Below are positions 52,129 to 62,474 of a stretch of 64,000 nt of DNA, piece after piece. Position 1 is the stretch's first letter; every line of letters starts with the position of its first letter. A program made the translations under genes and the position numbers. Origin of the DNA: Terriglobia bacterium (lineage in GTDB: Bacteria; Acidobacteriota; Terriglobia; Bryobacterales; Bryobacteraceae); the NCBI GenBank assembly GCA_020073265.1, contig JAIQFN010000025.1:1-64000 (forward strand), given 5' to 3'. The notes under the pieces were generated by a model, which was given only the letters and a program-made list of their open reading frames with translations, was not told the DNA's origin and did no database searches.

Positions 52129-54138
52129 TTACGCTGCCTCCTTCTCCACCGATAAATATCGGCTGGCGATCACTGATTCGATTATGGCGGTTATTAAGAC
52201 CAATAGCAAAGCGTAGCGCCACAGGCTCCAGGGACGGGATGGATTGCCGGAGGAATCGCCGGAGGCGGACGCTTCGGTGCTGCTGCCGGTGTTGCGCCAC
52301 AGGTCCAGCGTCTCCTTGGGCACTGGCGTGAGGTCGGATTCCTGGCGGTCGGCGTGGACCGCCACAAATTCCTGGCGGCCGGCGGTGCGGTGAATCTCGT
52401 AATAACCTTCGCGCGTGACCTGAAAGGACACCGCGGTGGTGGCCTCTTTGAGCGACAGAGGATGCTGGCCGTCGGGATCGACCACTTCGACCGCGGCGCC
52501 GTGCTCCTTGGCGGAGCGCAGCTCGATGTAGGAATCGACCGCCACGTTGGTGGATTGCTCCTGCTGGCCTCCCAGGTAGCGCGCGGTCTCTTCGACGAAC
52601 GGAACAAAGGAGGCGTGCAGCGGCAGATCGTTGGTGATCTTGTCGAAGGCGGAGCTGAACACCAGCACGCGGCCCTCGCCCACCTGCTTTTCGAGCACCA
52701 GCGGTACCTGATTGGTGAGCCGTGCGATAACGCGCGAGTCGCCGGGTTCGACGCGAACCACCTGGTAAAACTGGACTCCATCCAGCTTGTTGGCGCGGCG
52801 CAGCGAAGGATGCTCGCCATCGGCGCTGCCGACGATCTGGAAGCGTTCGCCCTCGTGCGAGGCGTAGCTGGTGCCCTGGATGGTTTCATTCGATACGGGC
52901 ACGCGGGTTAGCGCGGCCGATGCGGTTCCTAGCGCCACCAGCAGCGAGCCTCCCGAACTGACGTAACTACGCAAGCTGTTTTCCAGACCCGCCGGCATGG
53001 AGCCGATGTCGGAAAGCACCACGAAGGCGTACTTGGAGAAAGCCTGGTTGGCGGCCTGCTCAACGGCCAGAGGCTCCAGAACGAAGCCGGCTTCGGGCAC
53101 CGACTCGAGCGCCGCACGATAATACAGCTCGCCGCGCTGTTCGCCAGCGGCGTGCAGGAACAACACCGGGTGCGGATCGGCGCGCTCGATGGCGAACGGG
53201 AAGCGATCGTCTTGGCTGAGCGAGTCGTCCGGTTCGATGCGGATCTCGGCTTTGTGGAAACCGTGCGGCGACTCGAGCGACAGGAACTCGACCGTCGCGC
53301 GCCCGTTCGCGGGCACGTCCACCGATTTGCTTTCGAGCACCTTGCCATCCAGGGCGAGCGAGACGGTGCGCTTGGCCTGGTCGGCGCCCACGCTCGAAAT
53401 GACGGCCTGCACCCGGACTTTCTTGGGGTCGTAGATCTTGGCGGGCGCGGTGACGCTTTCCACCATCCAGTTGGGATCCTTGGGATCGGCCACCGAATGC
53501 AGGACCAGATTGGTGTCGGGCGCCAGGCGCAGGTCGGCGAAGGCGGGCGGCAGCGACGACTTTTGCATATCGCTCGCGAAATGCACCTCCAGCGGCATGC
53601 GGGCCGACTGGGCGATGGTGCGCAAGGCGCGCGCGAACTCGGCAAACGAGCTGCGCTCATCCGATGGCTGGATGGATTGGATAGCGGCCTTGAGCTGATC
53701 GGTATCCTCCACCGCCTGGGTCATGAAATGCACGCGCGATCCGACCGCCAGAACCTGGCCGCGCTCGCCGGGCTTGAGGTTCGAGACCGCGCTCAAGGCC
53801 ACCTGCTTGGCGCGCCCAAGGTGATTCGCGTAGCGCATGCTGAAGGAGTTGTCGACCGCCAGGATCAGCATCTTGCGCCCGCCGCCCGCGGCCGCGGTGC
53901 GGTTGACGAACGGATTGGCGAAAGCCAGCGCCAGCAACAGCAGCAGTGCGATGCGCAGAGAGAGCAGCAGCAGATAGCGCAGGCGGCGATGCTTGATGGA
54001 GCTCTGGATGCGCTTTTCGAAGAACATCAGGGAGCTGAACGGATGCGGCGTGCTGCGGTATTGCTGCAGCAAGTGGATCCACAACGGCAAGCCGATTAAT
54101 GCCGCGCCGGCCAGAAACCAAGGCGCCAGGAAACCCAC
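52129..54138 (-). CDS. BatA-type membrane protein with vWA domain
   Basis: The 669-residue protein has the BatA N-terminal pattern (FLAPWFLAGAALIGLPLWIH, then RLRYLLLLSLRIALLLLLAL), a vWA domain whose MIDAS begins ILAVDNSFSM (about 92), a middle region of beta domains, a glutamine-amidotransferase-like section (YAFVVLSDIGSMPAGLENSL), and a C-terminal membrane helix (ALLLVLITAIIESVIA). It starts with GTG at 54138, overlapping the DUF58 stop as TAGTG. Proteins of this type probably act with MoxR chaperones in assembling or loading envelope complexes. Confidence 0.88.
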   Translation of the reverse strand: MGFLAPWFLAGAALIGLPLWIHLLQQYRSTPHPFSSLMFFEKRIQSSIKHRRLRYLLLLSLRIALLLLLALAFANPFVNRTAAAGGGRKMLILAVDNSFSMRYANHLGRAKQVALSAVSNLKPGERGQVLAVGSRVHFMTQAVEDTDQLKAAIQSIQPSDERSSFAEFARALRTIAQSARMPLEVHFASDMQKSSLPPAFADLRLAPDTNLVLHSVADPKDPNWMVESVTAPAKIYDPKKVRVQAVISSVGADQAKRTVSLALDGKVLESKSVDVPANGRATVEFLSLESPHGFHKAEIRIEPDDSLSQDDRFPFAIERADPHPVLFLHAAGEQRGELYYRAALESVPEAGFVLEPLAVEQAANQAFSKYAFVVLSDIGSMPAGLENSLRSYVSSGGSLLVALGTASAALTRVPVSNETIQGTSYASHEGERFQIVGSADGEHPSLRRANKLDGVQFYQVVRVEPGDSRVIARLTNQVPLVLEKQVGEGRVLVFSSAFDKITNDLPLHASFVPFVEETARYLGGQQEQSTNVAVDSYIELRSAKEHGAAVEVVDPDGQHPLSLKEATTAVSFQVTREGYYEIHRTAGRQEFVAVHADRQESDLTPVPKETLDLWRNTGSSTEASASGDSSGNPSRPWSLWRYALLLVLITAIIESVIASRYLSVEKEAA

Positions 54139-55037
54139 TAAAGCCTCCCCTTGCGGATCAGAAAATATTCCAGCATGGCGGCATCGAGCGGCCGGTCGGT
54201 GGGGAGCAGGAAGTAGTCGACGTTCGCCGCGGCGGCCTTCTTCTTCAGTCCATCGATGTGCGCATCGATCTTGGGCTTGTATTCCTCGCGCGCGTACTCG
54301 GGCGAGACTTCCAGCGCGTCTTTGGTTTCCATGTCCACCAGCAGCACGGGTTCCTTCAACTTAGGACGAATCTCCTGCGGATCGAGGACATGGAACAGGA
54401 TCAGGTCGTTGCCGCGGAAGCGCAGCGGCGCCACGGTGTTGATGACGGTCTCGGGCTGTTCATAGAAGTCCGAAATCACGACTACGATGCCGCGGCGGCG
54501 CAGGAACTGCTGAAAATGGATGAACGGCTTGGCGAAATCGGTGCGCGTACCGAGCTGGGCCTGCTCGATGGCGTGCGCCACGCGCATGAACTGGCCCTGG
54601 CGCGTGGAGGGCTGGACGTAGTTACGGACATCGTCGTCGAAGACGATCACTCCGGCGGCGTCGCGCTGCTGGTTGGCCATGTAAGCGAGCGACACAGCCA
54701 GGTAGCGCCCGTAGTCCAGCTTGGTGATGCGATGCGAGCTGTATCCCATGGACGCGCTCGAGTCCAGCATGAGGGTGAGCTGGCTGTTGGTCTCGCCGCG
54801 ATAGCGCTTCAGATAGGCGCGCTCGGTGCGGGCGAACACGTTCCAATCGACGTGCCGGAGGTCGTCGCCGGGCGTGTAGGCGCGGTACTCGGCGAACTCC
54901 TGGCTGAAGCCGAAGTCGGGGGACTTATGCAGACCGGCGACGAAACCGTCCACTACGGTTTTCGCCACCAGGTCGAGATGGGATAAGCCGGCTAGTAACG
55001 CCGGGTCGATAAAGCGGGTTGGAGTATGGGGTAACAC
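54138..55037 (-). CDS. DUF58 protein (vWA-like)
   Basis: The 299-residue protein has the DUF58 core (VDWNVFARTERAYLKRYRGE) and a vWA-type MIDAS (LTLMLDSSASMGYSSH, near 100-115) followed by GRYLAVSLAYMANQQRDAAG. No membrane helix is obvious. DUF58 proteins are the constant partners of MoxR ATPases. It is 74 bases downstream of moxR, a gap that contains a palindromic repeat, and its stop overlaps the next gene's start. Confidence 0.93.
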   Translation of the reverse strand: MLPHTPTRFIDPALLAGLSHLDLVAKTVVDGFVAGLHKSPDFGFSQEFAEYRAYTPGDDLRHVDWNVFARTERAYLKRYRGETNSQLTLMLDSSASMGYSSHRITKLDYGRYLAVSLAYMANQQRDAAGVIVFDDDVRNYVQPSTRQGQFMRVAHAIEQAQLGTRTDFAKPFIHFQQFLRRRGIVVVISDFYEQPETVINTVAPLRFRGNDLILFHVLDPQEIRPKLKEPVLLVDMETKDALEVSPEYAREEYKPKIDAHIDGLKKKAAAANVDYFLLPTDRPLDAAMLEYFLIRKGRL

Positions 55038-55084
55038 TTGGTGTTTCTAGTTCGTCGCTGCCTGGCGTCGACAGGAGTGGCGAC

Positions 55085-55110
55085 GCGGCACGCACGAGTG
55101 CGCGCGCCAC
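55085..55110 (+). repeat. Palindromic repeat family, copy 2, inside the MoxR operon
   Basis: GCGGCACGCACGAGTGCGCG and the next six bases lie in the 74-base gap between moxR and the DUF58 gene, directly after the moxR stop. The GGCACGC and GCG(C)GCC arms can pair as a transcript hairpin, which could trim or weaken the message between the two halves of the operon. Confidence 0.72.
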
Positions 55111-55111
55111 A

Positions 55112-56134
<1,023 letters not shown>

Positions 56135-56140
56135 GATTTT

Positions 56141-58324
56141 TTATTTGGAGATTTCCAACAGTAGTTTTTGCGCCGGCTTGTAGCCGGGAGCGGCCTCGAG
56201 CGAGAGGAACACCTGGTCGCGAGCTTCGTTCATGCGATTCGCCATCCGATAAGCCTCGGCCAGCTTGAAATGCGCGGCTGCCTGGTCGAGCGGCTTCAGC
56301 GCGACCACCGCCTGAAATTCCCGGATCGCCCCGGCCACGTTATTCTGAGCGAGCCACAAGTCACCCAAGCGCTGATGCAGTTCCTGGTCTTCCGGATAAA
56401 TGTAGTTTAGACGATCGAGGGTGGCGGCTGCTTTCTTGGGATCGCCGCCTTCTTCCTGGAGTTTCGCCAGACGCTCGATCAGCAGCGGACTGCGCCCGCC
56501 CACCTGGTTCCATTTCTCCAGTTCCTTCCGCGCCGAGGCTTTGTCGCCCTTGGCGAGATAAGCGTCCGACATCACTTCATAGACGCTGCCGGGTTCGACA
56601 TAGTCGGTATAAAAACCTTCGATGACGCCGCCGATGTGAATCGCCTCATCGTATTTCTTGGCGCGCTCCTCTTCCACCAGGGTCTTGACCTGCTTTCTCC
56701 AGTCGTCGAAGTGTTCCACGGTAGTCTTGGTCTGCGCGTCCAGCCAGGCGAAGAACTGTTTGTCGAACTCCTCGGGCTCCAGGCCCAGGTCCTTACGAAT
56801 GACATCGGGCGTCGATTCGAGCTTGGCGAAGGACTGGATCATTTCCAGCAGCTTGGAGTAGCCCCACTTCTCGGCGATGTAGCTGCAGATCTTGCCGCCC
56901 TGGAAGTACGAAACGATCACTTGCGACGGGTAGGTGGGGCGGATGAACCCGCGATCGAGTTGCGCGATGGGCAGCAGCTTCTTGTTCTTGATGGCGTTGA
57001 TCGCTTCCGGATCCAGGCGATCGCCCCAATCCGGCGCCGCCGCGGTTTCTTCGTACACTGCCAGACCTTCGGTGAACCAGCGCGGGACGCGGCTGCCGGT
57101 GGCCTGCAGCACGAAGACATGGCTGAGCTCGTGCCACATGGTGCTGGCCCAGTGGAAACTCCCGGGCGGGCGGCCCGAGGGGCTGTCCATCGCGACCACC
57201 GATCCGAACGTCACGCCTAAAGCGCCCAAGCCCGGCATGCCCATGGTGCGGACGGCGAAGTCCTCGTGATCCGGATAGACTTCCACCTGGACCGGCCCCT
57301 TCAGCTTCATCTGGTATTTCTTTTCGTACGTCGCGAGGGCGCGCTTCAGCTCGGATTCAAAATAAGGACGCAGCAGCTCAGCTTCCTTGCTGTGCAGCTT
57401 GAGGATGGTGTTATCGGTTTCGAAAATCTTATAGTTCTTGTAGCTGTCCAGCAGGCGCAGCGAGTTCACCGTCTCGTTGCTGGTGTACTTGGCGTTGTAG
57501 CATTGCTCGAGCTGGGCGCGAGCTTCGCCCTCCTCGCCCAGCCGCATCAGGTTGATGCCCAGTTGCGCGCGCGCCTCCCACAGCTCCGGGTTGAGTTCGA
57601 GCGCCTTGCGATAAGCGCGGATTCCTTCCGGATAGCGGCGGTTGATAACGAAAAAGTGGCCGGCGGTGGAGTACGCTTCGCCGTAAACCGGGTTGATCTT
57701 GAGGATGCGATCGATCCACGGGGTTGTGGTTTTGTCGTGCAGCCAGTCGATGGTGGCGTGAATCGCCATGCCATCCAGAGCTTCCGGCGAGATGGCGATG
57801 GCTTTGTCGGCTTCCTTGGCGGCGCGGTCTTCGTCGTTATCTTCGAGCGCCAGATAGGCCAGCAGCTCGCGCGCTTCGGCGAGCTTCGGATCCAGCTCAG
57901 CCGCTTTTTCCGCGAACTCGACGGCCTTGCTGCCGAAATCCTGCGCGGCCACCAGCGCCATGCCCAGATAAGCCTGGGCATCGTTCTTGTCGATGGCTAT
58001 CGCTTCCTGGAACAGTCCCCCGGCTTCGGTCGGAACGAAACGCTCCAGAAAAAGCCGGCCCCAGCGCACGCGGTATTCGGCGCTCTTGGGATGGTCCTTC
58101 ACCAGCGCGCGGAACGCATCGTTGGCTTCCTTGTACTGCTCGGTGCCCCACAGGCCCTCGGCGTGCAGGTAGGGATCTGAACTAGCAACCAGGCGCGCAT
58201 AGCAGGCGCGGGCTTGCGCGAGTTGGCCATGATGACGCTGCGTGCGGCACTGATCCAGCGATTGCGCGTTGACGGCCACGCCGGCGGCCAGCGCCACGGA
58301 CAGAACTGTCAGGACGGCTCTCAT
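56141..58324 (-). CDS. TPR protein with gluzincin (peptidase MA-like) domain
   Basis: The 727-residue exported protein (signal peptide RAVLTVLSVALAAGVAVNAQ) has TPR repeats from about 30 to 290, a gluzincin peptidase domain with STMWHELSHVF (HExxH near 396-400) and the downstream Glu helix WFTEGLAVYEE, then more TPR repeats to the end. The fold order, TPR-peptidase-TPR, is typical of the 'peptidase MA' group in Planctomycetes and Acidobacteriota. The HExxH and Glu are intact, so activity is likely. Its ATG overlaps the stop of the upstream caspase-like gene as ATGA. Confidence 0.88.
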   Translation of the reverse strand: MRAVLTVLSVALAAGVAVNAQSLDQCRTQRHHGQLAQARACYARLVASSDPYLHAEGLWGTEQYKEANDAFRALVKDHPKSAEYRVRWGRLFLERFVPTEAGGLFQEAIAIDKNDAQAYLGMALVAAQDFGSKAVEFAEKAAELDPKLAEARELLAYLALEDNDEDRAAKEADKAIAISPEALDGMAIHATIDWLHDKTTTPWIDRILKINPVYGEAYSTAGHFFVINRRYPEGIRAYRKALELNPELWEARAQLGINLMRLGEEGEARAQLEQCYNAKYTSNETVNSLRLLDSYKNYKIFETDNTILKLHSKEAELLRPYFESELKRALATYEKKYQMKLKGPVQVEVYPDHEDFAVRTMGMPGLGALGVTFGSVVAMDSPSGRPPGSFHWASTMWHELSHVFVLQATGSRVPRWFTEGLAVYEETAAAPDWGDRLDPEAINAIKNKKLLPIAQLDRGFIRPTYPSQVIVSYFQGGKICSYIAEKWGYSKLLEMIQSFAKLESTPDVIRKDLGLEPEEFDKQFFAWLDAQTKTTVEHFDDWRKQVKTLVEEERAKKYDEAIHIGGVIEGFYTDYVEPGSVYEVMSDAYLAKGDKASARKELEKWNQVGGRSPLLIERLAKLQEEGGDPKKAAATLDRLNYIYPEDQELHQRLGDLWLAQNNVAGAIREFQAVVALKPLDQAAAHFKLAEAYRMANRMNEARDQVFLSLEAAPGYKPAQKLLLEISK

Positions 58325-59280
58325 TTGTCCAGCTCCGCTTGCGTTTTGGCAAGTTCGAGCAGCAACTTGCGAAGTTGCTCCTGGTAGTAGTCGGCCGGCA
58401 TCGCAGCCTTTTCGTATTTCAGCTTGTCGATTTGCTGCTCCAGATCCTCGCGCTTTTCGAGCAGGGCTTTCTTTTCCGGCGTGGTGGCCGCCATCTGAGT
58501 CTGACCGAGACGCAACAAGGTGAAGCGCGACGCCAGCAGGCCCTGGCCGTTTTCAGGCGACGGCTTGCGCGCGCCGTCGCCTTGGCCGGTATCTTCGAGC
58601 GTGGGATGTTCGGTGGCCAGGCGCTTCTGTGTTTCGTAGAATTGCGCGGTCTTGGTTTCGGCGTAGTTGAAGGCTTCGAGCGCCGAAATGGCTTCGTTCT
58701 TGTCGGTGTCGGACGATGGATCGCGCAGCGCCTCCACCCAATAGCGCGCGAACACCGTGGCGTTCTTTTCGGTGCCGCTCTTGGTGGCGGTGATGATGAC
58801 GCGACCCTGCTTGACCAGCGCGGCGCGCGAACCACCGCTGGCGCTGGTCATATTGACCACCAACTGTCGAGTGGCCGGAATGCGATCGAGCAGCGAGGCC
58901 AGCTCGACGCCGGACAAATCCGGACCGGGGAGATTGATCTTGTATTCGAAGCCGTCGAAGCTGCCGTGGCCGATCAGCATCACCACCAGCACGTCGGCCG
59001 GTTTGGCTTCTTTCGAGATTTGCGCGAGGGCGGTCTGGATTTGAGCTTTGGTGGCCTGCGCGCCGGAGAGCGTGGTGACTTTGGCGTCCGGGCTGGAGCG
59101 GACCAGCTTGTCGATTTCTTGAGCCAGGGAGGTGAAGCGCTGCTCGTAGTCGGGCTCGCCACCCAGGCCGGCGACGGTGACATAGAAGGTCGCGGCGTTC
59201 AAGGTTGCAGTCAGGACTAGCGTTGGCACCAGCACCAACGCGGCACGCAGCAGTGCATGCGCCACGGGGCTTCTTCTCAT
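58321..59280 (-). CDS. Caspase-like (C13/C14-fold) protein lacking the catalytic Cys
   Basis: The 319-residue exported protein shows a caspase-like core: DVLVVMLIGHGSFDG with the His at 105, then the strand QLVVNMTSASGGS, where a peptidase would have the nucleophilic Cys (as in 'SCHSG') but this reads Thr-Ser-Ala-Ser-Gly. The C-terminus is a coiled coil (EKREDLEQQIDKLKYEKAAM...). It is probably a non-catalytic binding domain, or an enzyme with a different nucleophile. The ATG at 59280 overlaps the upstream stop as ATGA, and its first codons include a copy of the palindromic repeat. Confidence 0.7.
   Translation of the reverse strand: MRRSPVAHALLRAALVLVPTLVLTATLNAATFYVTVAGLGGEPDYEQRFTSLAQEIDKLVRSSPDAKVTTLSGAQATKAQIQTALAQISKEAKPADVLVVMLIGHGSFDGFEYKINLPGPDLSGVELASLLDRIPATRQLVVNMTSASGGSRAALVKQGRVIITATKSGTEKNATVFARYWVEALRDPSSDTDKNEAISALEAFNYAETKTAQFYETQKRLATEHPTLEDTGQGDGARKPSPENGQGLLASRFTLLRLGQTQMAATTPEKKALLEKREDLEQQIDKLKYEKAAMPADYYQEQLRKLLLELAKTQAELDK
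59240..59265 (+). repeat. Palindromic repeat copy 3, inside a signal-peptide coding region
   Basis: GCGGCACGCAGCAGTGCATG and the next six bases match the repeats at 55085 and 62432. On the minus strand they encode VAHALLRAA, residues 6-14 of the caspase-like protein, in its signal peptide. The reading frame passes through the repeat with no break. Confidence 0.72.
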
Positions 59281-61538
59281 ACCACACCCCACCTTCTGCG
59301 CAAGAGCCATTCGGCGCAGCATAGCAGGAGCGCGAATAAGAAGACCACCGGCATATCCCACAGATCCTTGGTCTCGCGCACGCTGATGCCGGCCTCGGAA
59401 TAAGAGATGTCCTGGCCCAGCCGGCTCACCTCGTTGGGACGATAGTAGCGGCCGCCGGTCTGAGACGAAAGCTTTTCGAGCAATTCGCGGTTCTGTTCCA
59501 AATGGAAATTCTCAGCCACGCCGTTTTCGCGCCGGAACGTGACCACGCCGCGCCCCAATTCCTGCTGGCCGCGGCGTGCGGTCACTTCAGTGACGTAAGA
59601 TCCGGGGCGGTCGGCGTCCCAATCGGCGGAATAGACGCCCTGCTCCAGCGAGTCGGGGTGCAGGTCCACGGTTTGCGCGGCGCCGTCGGGGCCGACCACG
59701 CGCGCCTGGACTTCGGCGTCGCTGGTGGGCAGATACGTCGTGTCGCGAACTTCAGCCCGCAGATGCACGCGCCCGTTGTCTTCCAGCACTGGACGCGGCG
59801 TCGACGCCACCACGCGCGTCGGCGTATCGCTCACCAGCCAGCGCATCATCTGGCGCCAGAATATCTCGTGGCTCATGTCCTGGAGCGGCTGCAGCATCTG
59901 CCAGCGCCAGTCGCCGCCGGTGGCGAACACGGCCGTGCGTCCCCGCCCGTACTTCTGCGTAATCAGCAGCGGCAGCGTTCGGCCGGCCGCGTTCAGATTC
60001 GCCAGGATGGTGGCGCCCGGCTTGGCCGTGCCGGCATCCTGATAGTCCATCAGATACGGCAGCTTCTTCCAGCGAGCGACGTTGGCATCCGGGTCTTCGT
60101 CGATCCGGCAGATCAGGCTGTCGCGGCCCGACGAAGTCAGCTCGGGTGTCGCGGGTTCGCGGTGAAAGGTGTTCTTGTGATCCGGCAAGTGGACCGGGAG
60201 CAGTTCGTCGAAAGGAGCCTTGTCGTAGGCGCCGTCGGCCAGCGCGGTGTGTCCGCCCAGGAACAGCAATCCCCCGCCCCGCCGGTCCACGAACTGCTGG
60301 ATCAGATCCTGCTGCGCGGGCGTGAAGTAGCTGGCCTCCACGCTGCCCAGGATCAGGCCCTGGAAATCGAACAGATCTTCCACCTTAACGGGAAAGCCGT
60401 CCTTGAGCTCGGGATGCTTGTCGTCCGGCGTCAGCGTCAGGTTCTTGTTCTGCGTGGTGCGGACGATGCTGTACAGCCCGATGTTCTTGTCATCCTCCAC
60501 CGCGCGCCGGATGAATTTGAAATCCCAGCGCGGCTCACCTTCCATGTAGAGGATGTGCGGCTTGGCGGAATCCACATTCAACACGCGCGTCATGGAGTTG
60601 TTGCCGCGGTTGGTCTCGTCCTGCAGCGGATCGATGGCGAACTCCAGGTTCTTCACTCCGGCGTCTCCGGCATTGAACAGGACCGCTTCGGTCTGAACGG
60701 CTCCGTCTCCCTTAAGAACAATGTCGCGAGCCGCCAGTACCTTTCCCGATTCCCGCACCGCCAGGTGAGCCTTGTCGCCCCGGAACCCGGCCTGGCGGAA
60801 ACTGATCTGCGCCTCCAGGCGCGACTTGGCCAGCGACCGCACCGGCAATTGAACGTCGGTCAGCTCAATGTCGCGATCCATCTTCTCGCGGCCGAACCCG
60901 ATGGTATGGACCGGAATGCGCTGCCGCTTGATCTCGGAAATGGTCTCCAGATCGATGCCGCCGGAGTTGTCCGCGCCGTCGCTCAACAGAACCACCGCGC
61001 CGATCGGCAACGTGGATGCGTCCGCCAGCACTTCCTTCAGGCTGTCGCCGATGCGCGTGGCCGGCGCACCGGCGCTGAGCTGATCCAGCTTTTCCATGCG
61101 CTCCAGGTGGTCGCCGAAGCGGTAAAGCCGTACCTGAAATTTGGTCTGTAAACTACTGAGCAGCCCACCGTTGATGGTCTTCAAAACCTGCTCTTTGCGG
61201 CTCTGTCCGTCTTCCTGCGTGGCCATGCTCTTGCTATCGTCGATCACCAGCGCGACGATGTTTTGCTGCGGCCGGAGCGTGGCGATGCTCAAGGCCGGCT
61301 GCCACAACAGAAACAGCAGCAGGCAAACCAGCAGCGACTGCAGCACCCACACCACCGCAGTGCGCGCGCCTCGCATGGAAGGAGCCACCGCCTTGCGCCG
61401 GCTCCAGATCAGATAGCCCAGTCCACTGGCGGCTATCGCGGCCGCAACCAGCAGAACCCAAGCGGGCCATTGACCCAGCAGGACAAACTTCCCCTTGCTG
61501 AATACGGTGGGCGGGTATTTGAAGAGAAACTCAAACAT
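59277..61538 (-). CDS. Membrane protein with vWA and amidotransferase-like domains
   Basis: The 753-residue protein has two N-terminal helices (about 22-42, 54-72), a vWA domain with VALVIDDSKSMATQ (MIDAS near 92), beta-rich CARDB-like domains, a class I glutamine-amidotransferase-like domain (FDFQGLILGSVEASYFTPAQ, then GGGLLFLGGHTALADG) without a visible catalytic Cys, and a C-terminal helix (VVFLFALLLCCAEWLL). It resembles the BatA-like partner at 52129 in layout. Its stop overlaps the caspase-like start. Second gene in the operon, 21 bases after DUF4159. Confidence 0.85.
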   Translation of the reverse strand: MFEFLFKYPPTVFSKGKFVLLGQWPAWVLLVAAAIAASGLGYLIWSRRKAVAPSMRGARTAVVWVLQSLLVCLLLFLLWQPALSIATLRPQQNIVALVIDDSKSMATQEDGQSRKEQVLKTINGGLLSSLQTKFQVRLYRFGDHLERMEKLDQLSAGAPATRIGDSLKEVLADASTLPIGAVVLLSDGADNSGGIDLETISEIKRQRIPVHTIGFGREKMDRDIELTDVQLPVRSLAKSRLEAQISFRQAGFRGDKAHLAVRESGKVLAARDIVLKGDGAVQTEAVLFNAGDAGVKNLEFAIDPLQDETNRGNNSMTRVLNVDSAKPHILYMEGEPRWDFKFIRRAVEDDKNIGLYSIVRTTQNKNLTLTPDDKHPELKDGFPVKVEDLFDFQGLILGSVEASYFTPAQQDLIQQFVDRRGGGLLFLGGHTALADGAYDKAPFDELLPVHLPDHKNTFHREPATPELTSSGRDSLICRIDEDPDANVARWKKLPYLMDYQDAGTAKPGATILANLNAAGRTLPLLITQKYGRGRTAVFATGGDWRWQMLQPLQDMSHEIFWRQMMRWLVSDTPTRVVASTPRPVLEDNGRVHLRAEVRDTTYLPTSDAEVQARVVGPDGAAQTVDLHPDSLEQGVYSADWDADRPGSYVTEVTARRGQQELGRGVVTFRRENGVAENFHLEQNRELLEKLSSQTGGRYYRPNEVSRLGQDISYSEAGISVRETKDLWDMPVVFLFALLLCCAEWLLRRRWGVV

Positions 61539-61559
61539 CGGAGGTGACTGCCGGGCTCC

Positions 61560-62348
61560 TTAGTGGGTCATGGAATATATGACGTAATTGACGCCGATCC
61601 GGAAGCCCAGCGCGGAGTACTTTTCCGGATACAGCGGGTTATCGGCGTGCTCCCAGGAGTCGCCCAGGTCCATGTTATGGCAAATGGCGACCAGGAGCCG
61701 CCCTTTGTCGTCGTAGATGCCGCGCCAGCGCGCTTCGTAGCCGTCATGCTCGTAGGTCCGGCCACTGCGCAGAAACTGCGCGCCCGGCACTTGGTAGCGG
61801 TCGTCGAGATCGAAAATCGTGTGGAAGATGGGATCGCCGCTGTCCAGATCGACGATGGGCCGTTCCGGAAAAACGCGCTGCATGCTGGCGGTGAAAATTT
61901 CCCATTCGCGGGTGCCATGGAAATCATCGCACATGAAGAAGCCGCCACGAAGCAGGTAGTCGCGCAGCTTCTTGGTTTCGGCGTCGGTGAGGTTCCAGTA
62001 GCCGACTTCAACGCCATAGAGCCAGGGCCAGTTGTACACGTCGTCGCCGTCGTCCAGACTGATGGGCTGTTCCACTGAGCGAGCGCTCACGCGAGTCAGC
62101 CGGCGCAGCGCCGCCGAGAAGTGCCGGTCCGAGCGAGGATAGTCCATGGTCCAGCGCGGGTAGCTCACGACCGCTGGATAGATGAGGCGCCCGAACACCC
62201 ATTCCGATTTCTGCTGCCAGTCGGGCGGCCGCGGGAAATCGTTATATTCGATAGCCGGATACTCGCGGAACTCCTTTTGGAACGCGGAGACGCCGCTGAG
62301 CGAGAAGAAGGCCAATGCTACAGCAATCAAGTACGCTCGGAGACGCAT
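61560..62348 (-). CDS. DUF4159 protein
   Basis: The 262-residue exported protein has a signal peptide (YLIAVALAFFSLSGVSA) and the DUF4159 domain, with Tyr/Trp-rich segments (EYNDFPRPPDWQQKSEWVFG, YNWPWLYGVEVGYWNLT) and an amidotransferase-like strand-loop GGFFMCDDFHGTREW. DUF4159 is a predicted amidotransferase-like fold of unknown role, found repeatedly with MoxR/vWA genes. It is the first gene of the eight-gene operon; the 275 bases upstream hold a palindromic repeat and probably the promoter, though none is convincing. Confidence 0.88.
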   Translation of the reverse strand: MRLRAYLIAVALAFFSLSGVSAFQKEFREYPAIEYNDFPRPPDWQQKSEWVFGRLIYPAVVSYPRWTMDYPRSDRHFSAALRRLTRVSARSVEQPISLDDGDDVYNWPWLYGVEVGYWNLTDAETKKLRDYLLRGGFFMCDDFHGTREWEIFTASMQRVFPERPIVDLDSGDPIFHTIFDLDDRYQVPGAQFLRSGRTYEHDGYEARWRGIYDDKGRLLVAICHNMDLGDSWEHADNPLYPEKYSALGFRIGVNYVIYSMTH

Positions 62349-62431
62349 GAAAGAGTCCGGACAGCCCTCAGAATAACACGCTGCTATTGTTAGGTGCCTT
62401 TTGCCTCGCGCCAGGTTACAGCAAAATCAAC

Positions 62432-62474
62432 GTGGCGCACGCACTCCTGCGTGCCGCGTTCACACTCGTGTGAA
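62432..62474. repeat. Palindromic repeat copy 4 plus second hairpin
   Basis: GTGGCGCACGCACTCCTGCG and the next seven bases (to 62458) are the reverse orientation of the copies at 48279, 55085 and 59240, with GCACGCA/TGCGTGC arms. The perfect dyad TTCACACTCGTGTGAA follows at 62459-62474. It lies upstream of the DUF4159 gene; the rest of this gap (62349-62623) shows no gene. Confidence 0.7.

Noticed and set aside
59502-61151. Plus-strand open frame of 549 codons
   Set aside because: It is a shadow of the vWA/amidotransferase-like gene in GC-rich DNA; composition (Arg, His, Gln) is typical of antisense frames.
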